This document shows, piece by piece, positions 1-8,099 of a stretch of 33,725 nt of DNA. The position numbers and the translations under genes are program-made. How positions within the stretch are numbered: position 1 is the first letter of the stretch; every line of letters begins with the position of its first letter. The DNA is from a virus: the IMG/VR virus record IMGVR_UViG_3300009082_000043, positions 1 through 33,725 of that record; one strand, written 5' to 3'. The notes below the pieces were generated by a model that saw only the letters and a program-made list of their open reading frames with translations, had not been told where the DNA came from and did no database searches.

Positions 1-95
1 CTGTCTTCACTGAGTAAACCTGGAGAGGTTACTACCACGGTAGTGGGAGAACCACTAGAACCATATGTTTTAACTAATTCAATTACTGCTGCCAT
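1..95 (-). CDS. Partial tail-region protein (N-terminus only)
   Basis: The first 31 codons of a gene that runs off the left edge of the window. It starts ATG at 95 behind a strong AAGGAGG whose bases overlap the stop codon of the upstream tail gene, so the two are tightly coupled. The visible N-terminus (MAAVIELVKTYGSSGSPTT) is not enough to name a family. Its place just after the tape measure and a small tail protein suggests a distal tail or baseplate component, by synteny only. Confidence 0.7.
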   Translation of the reverse strand, partial: MAAVIELVKTYGSSGSPTTVVVTSPGLLSED

Positions 96-107
96 TTTAT
101 TTCCTCC

Positions 108-467
108 TTAAATTGACTGTAAGAATTCTACAGTAAAAGTATTCCATTTTTCATACGTACTTTCAGGATTAATACCTGTCATTACACAATTAGTATAACT
201 TACTCCCTCTACTACTAATGTGGCTGCTTCATGTCCTAAAAGGTCAGGTAGAGTTCTAAAATATTCTTCTAGGTCTTTTCTAGATTGTTTGATAACGTAT
301 GCACTAACTGTAATAGTACGATAACCTCCCCCCATTTCCTCTGTACTATAAATACGTACACCTTTTGCTCTAGGTATAACACGAACAGAAGTATTTCCAG
401 AAAAACCAACTACTGCCCAAGCGTAATCGCCTATAGTTACTCCATTAAACGATACTCTACTAGCCAT
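108..467 (-). CDS. Small tail protein downstream of tape measure
   Basis: A 119-residue soluble protein without signal peptide or membrane segment. It is rich in beta-type alternation and Gly, and carries a VRVIPRAKG stretch near residue 30 and a C-terminus ending in FTVEFLQSI. The ATG lies inside a TAATG overlap with the stop of the tape measure gene, and GGAGG precedes it. Position between the tape measure and further distal tail genes suggests a tail tip, distal-tail or tail-completion role. I do not recognise the family with certainty, so the call rests on context. Confidence 0.6.
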   Translation of the reverse strand: MASRVSFNGVTIGDYAWAVVGFSGNTSVRVIPRAKGVRIYSTEEMGGGYRTITVSAYVIKQSRKDLEEYFRTLPDLLGHEAATLVVEGVSYTNCVMTGINPESTYEKWNTFTVEFLQSI

Positions 468-2362
468 TATATTCCTCCAGTTGCTACTGAAGTTTGTAAA
501 GTTCTAAGACGTGCTTGCATTTGATTTAATTCTTTTCTTATTGCTCTATTCTGAGCTTCCATTTCTCTAGAAACAGTCTGAAATCCTTCAACATATGTCT
601 GTCCTAACTGTTGCTGATTTTTCCTCGTCTGATTAGCGGATTCATTAATACTTTTAGATAAATTTTCACTCGCTTTGGCGTTAGTCTCATCGTTTTTCTT
701 AAACATTCCTGCAAGTTTGTCCCATAACTCTGAAATTCCTTTTCCACCTAAATATCCACCTAATGCCCCTAATAATCCCCCACCCAAACTTCCAACAGTT
801 CCACCTACAGCAGTTCCTATAGGGCCTGCTACAGAACCAATAGTCGATCCCGCAGCTAATCCTTGAGTCGCTCCCGCATATGCGCCCAAACCTGCTCCCA
901 CTAATCCAGTACCCTCTTTCTGTAATGAAGTCATTCCGCTGGGTCCTTTAATAGAAGCCAGTTCTCCTACTTTTCCTGCTAAATTAAGTAATCCTTCAAT
1001 TACTCTGCCAATTAATTCTAATCCACTTATTACGCTATCAGCCCATCCCTCAACCTGTTCCGAAGTTAACTTATCCATCAAATTAGTAAACTTCTCTCCC
1101 ATATCATCTAAAGCAGGTTTGACTTTCTCTTCATAATACTCTCCAAGAGTTTCAAAAAATATTTTTACTCCATCTGATTCTCTTAGGTAATTTACTATTC
1201 CCATTATACGTTCCGACAAATCATCTAAAACAGGAATCAATAGTTCCTTGAATCCTTCTCCTATCTCTATTAATAACTGTTCTCCAGAAGATAGAAAATT
1301 TTCAAAAGTGCCTGCAAGAGTTTTTTGTCTATTAGCTAGCATCTTATCCACTAATGAGCCATCAAATCCTCCTCCTAAAGTAGAAGCCATTTCCTTGCGT
1401 AAACTCGAAAAATCCATTTTCAATAGTTGAGTGACTGCCCCTATAGTCATAGCACTTCCCTTATATGCTTTAGAAAATGCATCACTTTTTTTCTGCATGT
1501 CAATCAATATGTCTAAGAACGGACGCATATCTCCCTGACTATTTTTTACTTTTATTCCTACTTCTGTAAGGGCCTTACCTAGATTACTGGATTCCTCTGC
1601 CATCTCATTCATAAGTAACCCTAATGCCATCTGGGCTCTAGTCGCTTGCATACGACTAGCTAGTTGTCCAAATACTCCCACTACTTCTTGAAATTTCCAT
1701 TTAAAAGAAGAAGCAATAGGCAGTAAAGAATTTAATGCCATTCCCATACTACTTAACTCAGTACCGTCTGCTGCATAAGCTAAATAATTTACGGCTTCGG
1801 CGGCAGTCAAATTCTGGTCTTCAAACATACGTAAAGACCTAGCGACTAATTCAGCAGTACTTCCATAATCAGCTGCACGTGCTTTAGCTAATTTAGCAGC
1901 TTGTTCCATAATAATAAAAGACTCTTCTCCTTTATAGCCTGCATCTCCTACTTCAGTTAATGCCTTAATCATATTTCCCACGTATGTCTGTACATTAGAA
2001 GAAGCCTCCAGTACTCTCAATTGATAGTTCTCCCAAGCATCTCCCGCTGCTTCTGCTCCTAACATAGACTGCTGCCAAGCAGTATACATAGCTTCCTCAT
2101 ATTTAGTAGCAGCGTAGGTAGCAGCAGTCAATCCTGCAGCTATTCCTAAAGAAGCTACCTTAATAGCATTAACTGCGAATGAAACTGTCTTACCTATACC
2201 ATCCCAGACACCTCCCAATATCTTACCTAATTTCTCAGAAGACTCTTTAAGTTTCTTCTGATTCTCTTCCATTTCATTCAAAGCCTTATTAGCTTCGTCG
2301 GATCCTTGGATAAATCCTTTCGAATCTAAAACCAGTTTAGCTATTAATTCCTTCAAAACCAT
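467..2362 (-). CDS. Tail tape measure protein
   Basis: A 631-residue protein with tape measure architecture. It has a helical, Lys/Glu-rich start (residues 1-45), a hydrophobic segment with small residues around 60-85, and then a long helical core of the TP901 tape measure type. A Gly/Ala-rich hydrophobic stretch at roughly 478-548 (repeated GAGLGAYAG- and GGGLLGALGG-like patterns) may insert into the host membrane during DNA injection. The C-terminus is a Gln/Arg-rich coiled coil (about 570-620). Tape measures set siphovirus tail length; at roughly 1.5 A per residue of helix this would give a short-to-medium tail of around 90-100 nm, which is an inference. It lies directly after the two chaperone-like genes and is joined to both neighbours by TAATG overlaps. 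Confidence 0.9.
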   Translation of the reverse strand: MVLKELIAKLVLDSKGFIQGSDEANKALNEMEENQKKLKESSEKLGKILGGVWDGIGKTVSFAVNAIKVASLGIAAGLTAATYAATKYEEAMYTAWQQSMLGAEAAGDAWENYQLRVLEASSNVQTYVGNMIKALTEVGDAGYKGEESFIIMEQAAKLAKARAADYGSTAELVARSLRMFEDQNLTAAEAVNYLAYAADGTELSSMGMALNSLLPIASSFKWKFQEVVGVFGQLASRMQATRAQMALGLLMNEMAEESSNLGKALTEVGIKVKNSQGDMRPFLDILIDMQKKSDAFSKAYKGSAMTIGAVTQLLKMDFSSLRKEMASTLGGGFDGSLVDKMLANRQKTLAGTFENFLSSGEQLLIEIGEGFKELLIPVLDDLSERIMGIVNYLRESDGVKIFFETLGEYYEEKVKPALDDMGEKFTNLMDKLTSEQVEGWADSVISGLELIGRVIEGLLNLAGKVGELASIKGPSGMTSLQKEGTGLVGAGLGAYAGATQGLAAGSTIGSVAGPIGTAVGGTVGSLGGGLLGALGGYLGGKGISELWDKLAGMFKKNDETNAKASENLSKSINESANQTRKNQQQLGQTYVEGFQTVSREMEAQNRAIRKELNQMQARLRTLQTSVATGGI

Positions 2363-2664
2363 TAAATTCTCCTTATTTCTCCACCAATTTCATTCATCAA
2401 TTTTACTAATTGTACATCTTCAGGCATTTGTGCATCATCAGTAGATATGGACGAATTAAATCCTAAATCAGGTACTTTACCTACAAAAGCACAATTTATA
2501 ATGTAAGATTGCATTAATAAATCACTCATTCTACGTTTATTAATAGCAGTAATTAGTTTCTCAATCTCCGGCATCTCTAAACTTTGAATATATTCTATAC
2601 TCCAACCGTACTCATGGGCCAATAAATCTACTGTATTAAAAACTAATTCTTTAGCATCATTCAT
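2362..2664 (-). CDS. Putative second tail assembly chaperone
   Basis: A 100-residue, mostly helical protein in the slot occupied in siphoviruses by the second tail chaperone (lambda GT-like). The segment HEYGWSIEYIQSLEMPEIEK resembles the short tail-chaperone or small tail proteins found just before the tape measure. Its ATG shares a base with the stop of the preceding gene (TAATG), with AGGA about 8 nt upstream. It can therefore be made by reinitiation, and no slippery heptamer is needed or visible. The opposite end also overlaps the tape measure start by one base. Confidence 0.6.
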   Translation of the reverse strand: MNDAKELVFNTVDLLAHEYGWSIEYIQSLEMPEIEKLITAINKRRMSDLLMQSYIINCAFVGKVPDLGFNSSISTDDAQMPEDVQLVKLMNEIGGEIRRI

Positions 2665-2966
2665 TAAGCATTTCCTGAACTACACATAGCAATTAATGAA
2701 TAGACAGAATCTAATTCCAGAATTTCTGCCATAGTTTCTTTCTGCAATTCTGGATTATGTTTATGTAGAATTTCATAAGAGACATCAATCATAAGTTGAA
2801 TTAATTCTACAGTTATTCTTCCCGAAGTTCTTTTTTCGTCTAAAGCAGCTAAAAATGGTAACAATCTTTGGGTATCAGCTAAAGTTAATTTTCTGACTGT
2901 ATATTCTTTTCCATCAGCTAAAGTAATTTTCTGTTCCTTAGTATTAGTCACTCTCTCTTCTGTCAT
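2664..2966 (-). CDS. Putative tail assembly chaperone
   Basis: A 100-residue protein: a short beta section (ITLADGKEYTVRKLTLADTQ) followed by helices. This is the usual design of the first tail assembly chaperone (lambda gpG-like, which coats the tape measure before tube polymerisation). It sits between the tail tube and tape measure genes, as that role requires. In many phages it is extended by a -1 ribosomal frameshift. Here the -1 frame is open for only about five codons before the next ATG and holds no canonical X-XXY-YYZ site, so separate translation is more likely. Confidence 0.65.
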   Translation of the reverse strand: MTEERVTNTKEQKITLADGKEYTVRKLTLADTQRLLPFLAALDEKRTSGRITVELIQLMIDVSYEILHKHNPELQKETMAEILELDSVYSLIAMCSSGNA

Positions 2967-2984
2967 CTCTATCTCCTTAAATTG

Positions 2985-3013
2985 GGAAGCCGTAGAGGTA
3001 TTCTACGGCTTCC
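2985..3013 (-). terminator. Perfect 12-bp hairpin after the tail tube gene
   Basis: Perfect inverted repeat with arms 2985-2996 and 3002-3013 (GGAAGCCGTAGA and its complement) and a 5-nt loop. It is only 11 nt past the tail tube stop. On the minus strand the stem is followed by CCAATTTAAGG, so the U-tract is poor. It is better read as an attenuator, partial terminator or 3'-end stabiliser than as a full rho-independent terminator. The ribosome binding site of the next gene follows at once. Confidence 0.6.
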
Positions 3014-3024
3014 ATATTTTCTTC

Positions 3025-3393
3025 TTATGCAGGATTAGCTGCTTTTCTCAAAGTCATAGTAGACACCACAAATGCATCTTGTGCTTGTCTGACTTCATAT
3101 GACACCAATTTACAATTAGTTATTGAACCCGTTAGTCCCCCACCTTCCGCGCCAGCAGATAATGTGAGAGTAACATACTCATTATCTAATTCAGCGGGGT
3201 CAACGTCAAACTTAGCAGATTCAACTGTAATTTCTACAGATTTTGCACCTAACTCAATCCACATAGGAAGTCTATGGTCACCACCCCTAAATTCTACTGG
3301 ACCTCCATCCGTACGAACTGTGATACCTGTACAAGAAGCTATCGCAGTACCACTTCCAATTTGAATTGTACCTACTCCAAACTTATAAGCCAT
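3025..3393 (-). CDS. Major tail tube protein
   Basis: A 122-residue, Gly/Thr/Val-rich beta protein (IQIGSGTAIASCTGITV, later VEITVESAKFDVDPAEL) with no Cys cluster or membrane segment. Small beta-barrel tube subunits of this size lie between the tail terminator and chaperone genes in many phages. The ribosome binding site is very strong (AAAGGAGGAATAAAG before the ATG), and a stable hairpin follows the stop. Both fit a heavily expressed virion subunit. The assignment is by size, composition and synteny; a minor tail or decoration protein is the alternative. Confidence 0.75.
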   Translation of the reverse strand: MAYKFGVGTIQIGSGTAIASCTGITVRTDGGPVEFRGGDHRLPMWIELGAKSVEITVESAKFDVDPAELDNEYVTLTLSAGAEGGGLTGSITNCKLVSYEVRQAQDAFVVSTMTLRKAANPA

Positions 3394-3407
3394 CTTTATT
3401 CCTCCTT

Positions 3408-3824
3408 TTATTCATTCGTAATTACTTCCAGAATGACTGTTCCTACCCAATACTCCTGCCCTTCATCAAAAGTAATATCGGCAGAAGTCTTTGTTATTTG
3501 ATTTACTATTAACGTAGACTCATTCAAACTACTACCTTTTCTATTTAATAATTCAAGTACTCTCTCTACTATCTGAACACAGTTTTTATATGGTTCATCT
3601 ACTTTTTTCTGGCGTACCCAAACAAAGATATGCAAAGTCGAAACAGTACTCAAAATAATAGAATCACTCTTGCCCCAACTTTTTCTAATAGTGATTTGCT
3701 TGTCCTCACCCTCTTTAGGTAATTCAGTTACTCTCACAGAAGAAGAAGAAGATAGCATATTTTTTAACGTGGTATCACTTAATAAATAACTTCTAATTTT
3801 TATAGTCAAATCGTAAGTAGACAT
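3408..3824 (-). CDS. Tail terminator-like (neck) protein
   Basis: A 138-residue alpha/beta protein. An N-terminal helix and Ser-run (residues 24-29) lead into a beta section (KQITIRKSWG, LHIFVWVRQKK), a helix (CVQIVERVLELLNRKG) and a last strand (WVGTVILEVIT). This resembles tail terminator/DUF3168-type proteins that cap the tail tube at the head side. Its position between an HK97 gp10-like gene and the tail tube gene is the usual one. The start overlaps the previous stop as TAATG. Confidence 0.65.
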   Translation of the reverse strand: MSTYDLTIKIRSYLLSDTTLKNMLSSSSSVRVTELPKEGEDKQITIRKSWGKSDSIILSTVSTLHIFVWVRQKKVDEPYKNCVQIVERVLELLNRKGSSLNESTLIVNQITKTSADITFDEGQEYWVGTVILEVITNE

Positions 3825-4324
3825 TATCCTAAGGCATCCTTTAAGAATCTTACTATTTCATTTATATTCTCTTCTACCGCAGGAGTCAAAAATGGCTTTG
3901 GTCTCATTCCCTTTACTTCTTTAGCAAAAACGGCTCTTCCCTCCATTTGTGCTCTTTTCCATCCTGCAGAAGTAGTAGGACGTGCTCCTGAAGATACCCA
4001 AGCAAGAACTTTAGCTTTTTTAGGTCTAATTACTGTCTTACTGGGACCATAAATACCTGTACCCAGTTCTACATAGGGCGCATACTTTGTATTTGTTCCT
4101 ACTACACCTATTAACTGATGATTTCCTGGTTCTATTTCGTACGTTATGCTTGCTTTTAACGTTCCTGTTCGTACAGGCGTTCTATCTCTCGCCTTATCTG
4201 CTAGGAAATTTAAAAATTGAGAGTACCCATAAGCTACCCGCGCATTAGATGTACCATCACGAAACTTTTTTAGTAAATCTTTTAACTCTGTTAAATCAGG
4301 CGTAGTAAAAGTTATAGTTGCCAT
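3824..4324 (-). CDS. HK97 gp10-like head-tail/tail completion protein
   Basis: A 166-residue protein with the hallmark sequence of the HK97 gp10 family (DUF646-like): a helix, then DRTPVRTGTLKASI at about 51-64, then GTNTKYAPYVELGTGIYG at about 86-103, and the C-terminal PFLTPAVEENINEI followed by a terminal helix. Members act in head-tail joining or tail completion. The ATG is in a TAATG overlap, but with the out-of-frame remainder of the neighbouring adaptor gene, not with that gene's current stop. This helps show that the adaptor is frameshifted. Confidence 0.85.
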   Translation of the reverse strand: MATITFTTPDLTELKDLLKKFRDGTSNARVAYGYSQFLNFLADKARDRTPVRTGTLKASITYEIEPGNHQLIGVVGTNTKYAPYVELGTGIYGPSKTVIRPKKAKVLAWVSSGARPTTSAGWKRAQMEGRAVFAKEVKGMRPKPFLTPAVEENINEIVRFLKDALG

Positions 4325-4422
4325 TACTCTATTCGCTTCAAAATAACTTTGTAGTGGTGATGCTGATTACTCTCATTCAAGACTCCTGATACATTCCAAG
4401 TAACTCCTTCGGGGTCAACTAC
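4324..4422 (-). pseudogene. Out-of-frame C-terminal remainder of the head-tail adaptor
   Basis: 32 sense codons, open from about 4422 to a TAA at 4326-4324, in the -1 frame relative to the adaptor gene that stops at 4419. The encoded text reads VVDPEGVTWNVSGVLNES, then a His-rich HHHYKVILKRIE. It has the look of the C-terminal strands of gp16-type adaptors, and its stop forms a TAATG overlap with the next gene. It has no start codon or ribosome binding site of its own. Joining it to the 76-residue upstream part gives about 110 residues, the usual family size. Confidence 0.7.
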
Positions 4423-4649
4423 GCGGTCTCAATTTTTATATTTGCTCCTGCTAATACATAAAGAACACCATCTCCCGAAATTATTTTTCCACTATCATCT
4501 CTATTGTGGTTTTCACTTTTAGGTTGAATAGTTCCTTTGATTGTAGTTACCAATGACCACGTCTCTTTCGCTTCGCCATACTCATTTTCAGTTCCTAAAC
4601 TTCTACGATATATCTGTTCATCGTCTTTCAAAAAATCTATAAGTGCCAT
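4419..4649 (-). CDS. Head-tail adaptor (head closure, gp16-like), apparently frameshifted
   Basis: A 76-residue product with the start of a phage head closure or head-tail adaptor protein: a helix, then the strand-rich IYRRSLGTENEYGEAKETWS, then IKGTIQPKS, then GKIISGDGVLYV. Family members run to about 110 residues and end in a few more strands, which are found intact in the -1 frame at 4422-4324. The simplest reading is loss of one base near 4420-4435 (mutation or assembly error). A programmed -1 shift is less likely because no slippery run is present. It follows the gp6-like connector gene, as expected. Confidence 0.75.
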   Translation of the reverse strand: MALIDFLKDDEQIYRRSLGTENEYGEAKETWSLVTTIKGTIQPKSENHNRDDSGKIISGDGVLYVLAGANIKIETA

Positions 4650-4650
4650 T

Positions 4651-5271
4651 TTAAATTGCCCTTACATCAAAGGAATTTCCACCTTCGTAATTACTAACAA
4701 TTTGTTCAATCAATTTCGATATCTTAACCGTAGATTCACTAGAAGAATTGTATGCAATAGAATAGTCCCCTATTCTTTCACTAGACACTTCATCAGTCAA
4801 TCCTCTTTGAACACAATACAGTTGTGCGCCAAATAAAGTAGCCAATAACTCTATGAGAGACGGAATTGAATCATCTCCATACGAATATGAAATTCGCCAA
4901 TTCAGGGTTCCTTCTTCAAATACTGCTTCATTATGATAGTCCACTAAAGAAAACCAATCGGAATTAGGAAGTAACTTTAATTTGATTATTCCTGTATCTG
5001 CGTATAATACAAATTCTTCTTCGTCCAATTCATGCCATACTCTATCTGCATCTTCCCACTCTACTTTTGTTACTGCACTTACTGGGAAGTTATTTAAAAT
5101 TAAACTGTCACACCCACTACCATCATAAAGTTCATCAGTGATAGTTACCTCTCCAAAAGAAGTTCCCAACGTATTATCTACTAATGAGCATGCATGAGTT
5201 ACAGTACTTTCTGCAACATCATCTTCGTCTATATTTAATAAGGCTGCAATTTTTTCTGCACTAGTGTACAT
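4651..5271 (-). CDS. Head-tail connector (gp6/gp15-like)
   Basis: A 206-residue protein. It starts with a helical MYTSAEKIAALLNI section of the kind seen in head-tail connector proteins such as HK97 gp6 and SPP1 gp15. A beta-rich middle (FPVSAVTKVEWED, YADTGIIKLK, NWRISYSYGDDSIP) and a helical C-terminus follow (LIELLATLFGAQLYCVQRG, then a Ser-rich stretch and KISKLIEQIV). It is the first gene after the capsid and its terminator, the standard place for the connector that binds the portal. GGAG precedes the ATG. Confidence 0.75.
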   Translation of the reverse strand: MYTSAEKIAALLNIDEDDVAESTVTHACSLVDNTLGTSFGEVTITDELYDGSGCDSLILNNFPVSAVTKVEWEDADRVWHELDEEEFVLYADTGIIKLKLLPNSDWFSLVDYHNEAVFEEGTLNWRISYSYGDDSIPSLIELLATLFGAQLYCVQRGLTDEVSSERIGDYSIAYNSSSESTVKISKLIEQIVSNYEGGNSFDVRAI

Positions 5272-5399
5272 CTTTTTCTCCTAGATAAAATTTCACTTTA
5301 CTATCCTTAAATAAAAACAGCTAGTAAATTGTTAAGTTTAAATATTTTTATAAATCTCTAAATATTAGACTTTAAATTGTAAGGAGTTAAATAATCGAT

Positions 5400-5431
5400 A
5401 AAAAGAGGCTTATATTTTCATATAAGCCTCT
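5400..5431 (-). terminator. Rho-independent terminator after the major capsid gene
   Basis: Inverted repeat with perfect 12-bp arms at 5404-5415 and 5420-5431 (AGAGGCTTATAT and its complement) and a 4-nt loop. On the minus strand it is followed directly by TTTTTATCGATTATTT, a proper U-tract. It begins 27 nt past the capsid stop. The next 130 nt up to the connector gene are very AT-rich and could hold a promoter, though I see no convincing -35/-10 pair. Confidence 0.8.
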
Positions 5432-5457
5432 CTATATTACTTCAAAGACTGCTCAGA

Positions 5458-6489
5458 TTAACTGGCATTAAATTTAACTAAGGCCACCGCTTCTGAGTTA
5501 CCAGCGACACCTGAGTTATATGCCTTATGACGAACAGTGAAGTCAATTCGTTCACTGATAACAAAACGAATCTTATCATGCTCTTCAAGTTCTTTCTTCA
5601 CAATCTTAATTTTCCTACGGTCACCAATCAGAGGTTCGTCTACAGGAACAAGAACACCTGTACCTACTGAACCTTTATTTCCTGCATCTACATAATCTAA
5701 ATATGCAGTCTCATACGTCGCGACTCCATAAATAGAATCTGCCATACCCGGTTCGGTAGCAACTGCATCATCCTTACGTGCCCCTTGTAACCATGTCTGA
5801 TTGACCATCCTACGTGAACGTCTTAAGTATTCCGCAATAGTAGAATCGATAAACAGTACCAACTTTTTACGATTTCTACCGTACTTTCCTAACAACTTAA
5901 TGGTCTGAGAAACAGCTTCCTCTATTCCCTGAACTTCTAATGAACCAGAAGCAGTCTCTTTAACCACACCAGGTTGAACCATACTAGCAGCTACCGCTAA
6001 AGCAACCAACCCATTAAAAGCCTTTCTAGGGTCATCAGCAGTACCAAAAGCTGTATCCCCTGCAATCATCGCAAGTTCTTCAGCTTCAGCAAAAGCTTCC
6101 CCAAAAGACTCTAACAACAAATCTACCACATCTACAGCTGCATCTTCAATATCGTCATTGTCGACAGAAGCATAAGCCATAAGCTTTTTAGCCTCCAACC
6201 TCACAGAATGAAGTTTCGGACCAATTTGGTTAGCCTTTCCGGAAATATCTACCTGGGTCGGAACAAAATACACTCCTGAACCCGGAGTATTTCTACCTGA
6301 AGTCAAAACAGGAATGTCCAATGTCTTTTTAGACATAGGAACTTCCCTAAACAACTGACGGCAATAATTGATGTCAGAGATGTATTTTACAATCTCATTC
6401 GCCAACGGTTTTGGTAAATAACCACCATCGACATCATCAATCTTAAAGTCACCAGCTGTTGCAAGTGCTTTCCTAATTTCCTCACTCAT
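5458..6489 (-). CDS. Major capsid protein (HK97 fold)
   Basis: A 343-residue capsid protein of the HK97 type. Visible landmarks are GGYLPKPLANEIVKYI near residue 22 (start of the N-arm/E-loop side), the strand-loop VPVLT-type segment near 60, KKLMAYASVDNDDIEDAAVDV (spine helix start) near 103-122, and a long helix with FGEAFAEAEELAMIAGD. A strand-rich C-terminal half ends in DFTVRHKAYNSGVAG. No large pro-domain is present, consistent with scaffolding from the preceding protease-scaffold gene. A very strong AGGAGG and a downstream terminator fit the most abundant virion protein. Confidence 0.9.
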   Translation of the reverse strand: MSEEIRKALATAGDFKIDDVDGGYLPKPLANEIVKYISDINYCRQLFREVPMSKKTLDIPVLTSGRNTPGSGVYFVPTQVDISGKANQIGPKLHSVRLEAKKLMAYASVDNDDIEDAAVDVVDLLLESFGEAFAEAEELAMIAGDTAFGTADDPRKAFNGLVALAVAASMVQPGVVKETASGSLEVQGIEEAVSQTIKLLGKYGRNRKKLVLFIDSTIAEYLRRSRRMVNQTWLQGARKDDAVATEPGMADSIYGVATYETAYLDYVDAGNKGSVGTGVLVPVDEPLIGDRRKIKIVKKELEEHDKIRFVISERIDFTVRHKAYNSGVAGNSEAVALVKFNAS

Positions 6490-6524
6490 TTTTATTTCCT
6501 CCTATTACGTTAAAAACGTTTGCA

Positions 6525-7730
6525 TTAACTCCTAATAATAGAAGTCAACGCCTTCTTGATTAACTCTTTTTGTTTTGATACATCCAACTTCTTGAATTTT
6601 TCTTCATCTAAAAGAGTACTAACCTCATCATCCGATTCCTCTTTTAAATCTAAGTCTGTCTTGATAATAGTACCCTTGCGACTAGGAACTAATCTTATCT
6701 TTCCTAGACGACTATCCAGGGCCTTCACTACTACCTCTTCAATTTCACCCAATTCTAATGATTTCTCACTAGATACGGGAACAGGCTCTGATTTCTTTTC
6801 TAAAGCAGCTAAAATTTGGTCAACTTTAGCAGCTAAAGAAGCAATCGCTTCCTGAAGAGCCATAGTGTCGTCAGTTTTAGTTGTTTCAGTAGCAGCTTCT
6901 GCAATCGCTTCAGGAACAGTTTCTGCAGCAGTTTCCTGGGCAGCTTCCTGGGCAGCAGTAGTAGCCGCTTCAACAACAGCAGTATCAGTAGTCACTTCAG
7001 CAACAGCCTCTTCAACCGCAGCAGCTACCTCGGTAGCAACCTCCTCTACTACTGCGTCTATAGCAGGAGTAGGAGTGGGTTCCTCTTTTGGTACAGTAGT
7101 TGGAGTGACATTCTCTACATCAGTGGCTTTAGAAATTTCTTCTATAGTTTTCTCTGTTTCCACCTCGTAATCCCTCCTCTCTTCAGAATCCTCAAGGGGA
7201 ATACTTTCGAGAGCTTTACATATTCCCCCTATTAAACTCAAACACTTGTCACTTACTTGAAATTCCGCATTTGGATTAGCAGGTAAGCCCACAATACTTA
7301 CTTCTAAAATTTCAATGTCTTCTACTAAATTAAATTCCTGTTTAGTAGAAGAATCGAACTTTCTACTACCTTTGATAAGTTTTCCTCCCACAGAAAACTT
7401 ATTCAAAATTCCCTCTTGAATTAATTGCCAAATATCCGGACGAGTCTTACTAATAAATGCCTCAATCCATAATCCTTTTTCATCCACTCCCGCATCAAGA
7501 ATTTTTCCTACGGGAGGTTGGTCATGCTTATGCTCATAAAAAAGTGTGGTGTTCTGTTTTAAATCTTCTACAGCATGAACTAACGCATCTTTGGAAATTA
7601 CATCATTCTGTCTATCTAAATCACTAGTAGCAGCATACCCTCTAATCACCCATACATCGTTATCAGTTACACTCTTTTTAATTTCAAGAGCAGGAAAGAA
7701 ACTAAATTCTAGTGCAGTTTTTTTATTCAT
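6525..7730 (-). CDS. Prohead protease fused to a scaffold-like domain
   Basis: A 401-residue protein. Residues 1-160 are an HK97-type (U35) prohead protease: GYAATSDLDRQNDVI, FYEHKHD with the likely catalytic His67 or His69, FSVGGKL with Ser113, and ILEVSIVGLPANPNAEF with Glu143 as the third member. Residues about 195-290 are low-complexity, very rich in Glu, Ala, Thr and Val. The C-terminal third holds a coiled coil (LQEAIASLAAKVDQILAAL) and charged helices, the usual scaffold (delta-domain) character. No internal start with a ribosome binding site is seen before MALQEAIASL, so the scaffold is probably made only as a fusion. No Shine-Dalgarno sequence is visible upstream of the ATG at 7730. 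Confidence 0.85.
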   Translation of the reverse strand: MNKKTALEFSFFPALEIKKSVTDNDVWVIRGYAATSDLDRQNDVISKDALVHAVEDLKQNTTLFYEHKHDQPPVGKILDAGVDEKGLWIEAFISKTRPDIWQLIQEGILNKFSVGGKLIKGSRKFDSSTKQEFNLVEDIEILEVSIVGLPANPNAEFQVSDKCLSLIGGICKALESIPLEDSEERRDYEVETEKTIEEISKATDVENVTPTTVPKEEPTPTPAIDAVVEEVATEVAAAVEEAVAEVTTDTAVVEAATTAAQEAAQETAAETVPEAIAEAATETTKTDDTMALQEAIASLAAKVDQILAALEKKSEPVPVSSEKSLELGEIEEVVVKALDSRLGKIRLVPSRKGTIIKTDLDLKEESDDEVSTLLDEEKFKKLDVSKQKELIKKALTSIIRS

Positions 7731-7792
7731 GGTATTTACATAAATAAAAACAGAAAAAGAAATTAAAGGTTAAAAATTTTTTACTTTTTTAA

Positions 7793-8098
7793 CTATTGCG
7801 TGAATTCTTCGCGTACTACGTTAAGATTTAAAGACTGTATTTCTTTAATAAACTCAGAATCTATTTTTTCTAAAAGTTTTCTTCCTCTAGAGGTCTTGCT
7901 CATAATTAAAGCATGTCTAGTCTTTATCAACTTGGAGGCGTTTACAGGAAATAATACAAAATCAGAAACTTCTACCTTAATCTTATTACTCCTTAAATTT
8001 CTTATTTCCTTAATACTGTGTTTCAACAAAACTCCAAATATTTGCATTATTTCTTTTTTTGAATAATCCGCAGCAAATTTGTATGAAATCTTTTTCAC
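7793..8098 (-). CDS. Small basic protein between MuF and protease genes
   Basis: A 101-residue Lys/Arg-rich helical protein with an unusual GTG start at 8098, well supported by AAGGAG about 9 nt upstream. There is no Cys cluster or membrane segment. Its place in the head module suggests a small head or packaging accessory. I do not recognise the family and give no function. Confidence 0.55.
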   Translation of the reverse strand: MKKISYKFAADYSKKEIMQIFGVLLKHSIKEIRNLRSNKIKVEVSDFVLFPVNASKLIKTRHALIMSKTSRGRKLLEKIDSEFIKEIQSLNLNVVREEFTQ

Positions 8099-8099
8099 C

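Noticed and set aside
2655-2690. Programmed -1 frameshift joining the two tail chaperone-like genes
   Set aside because: The -1 frame is blocked by TAG at 2682-2680 and contains no slippery heptamer; the second gene has its own AGGA and a TAATG start.
6865-7170. Plus-strand Ala/Ser/Val-rich open frame opposite the protease-scaffold gene
   Set aside because: It mirrors the Glu/Ala-rich linker codons, has no ribosome binding site and runs against every neighbouring gene.
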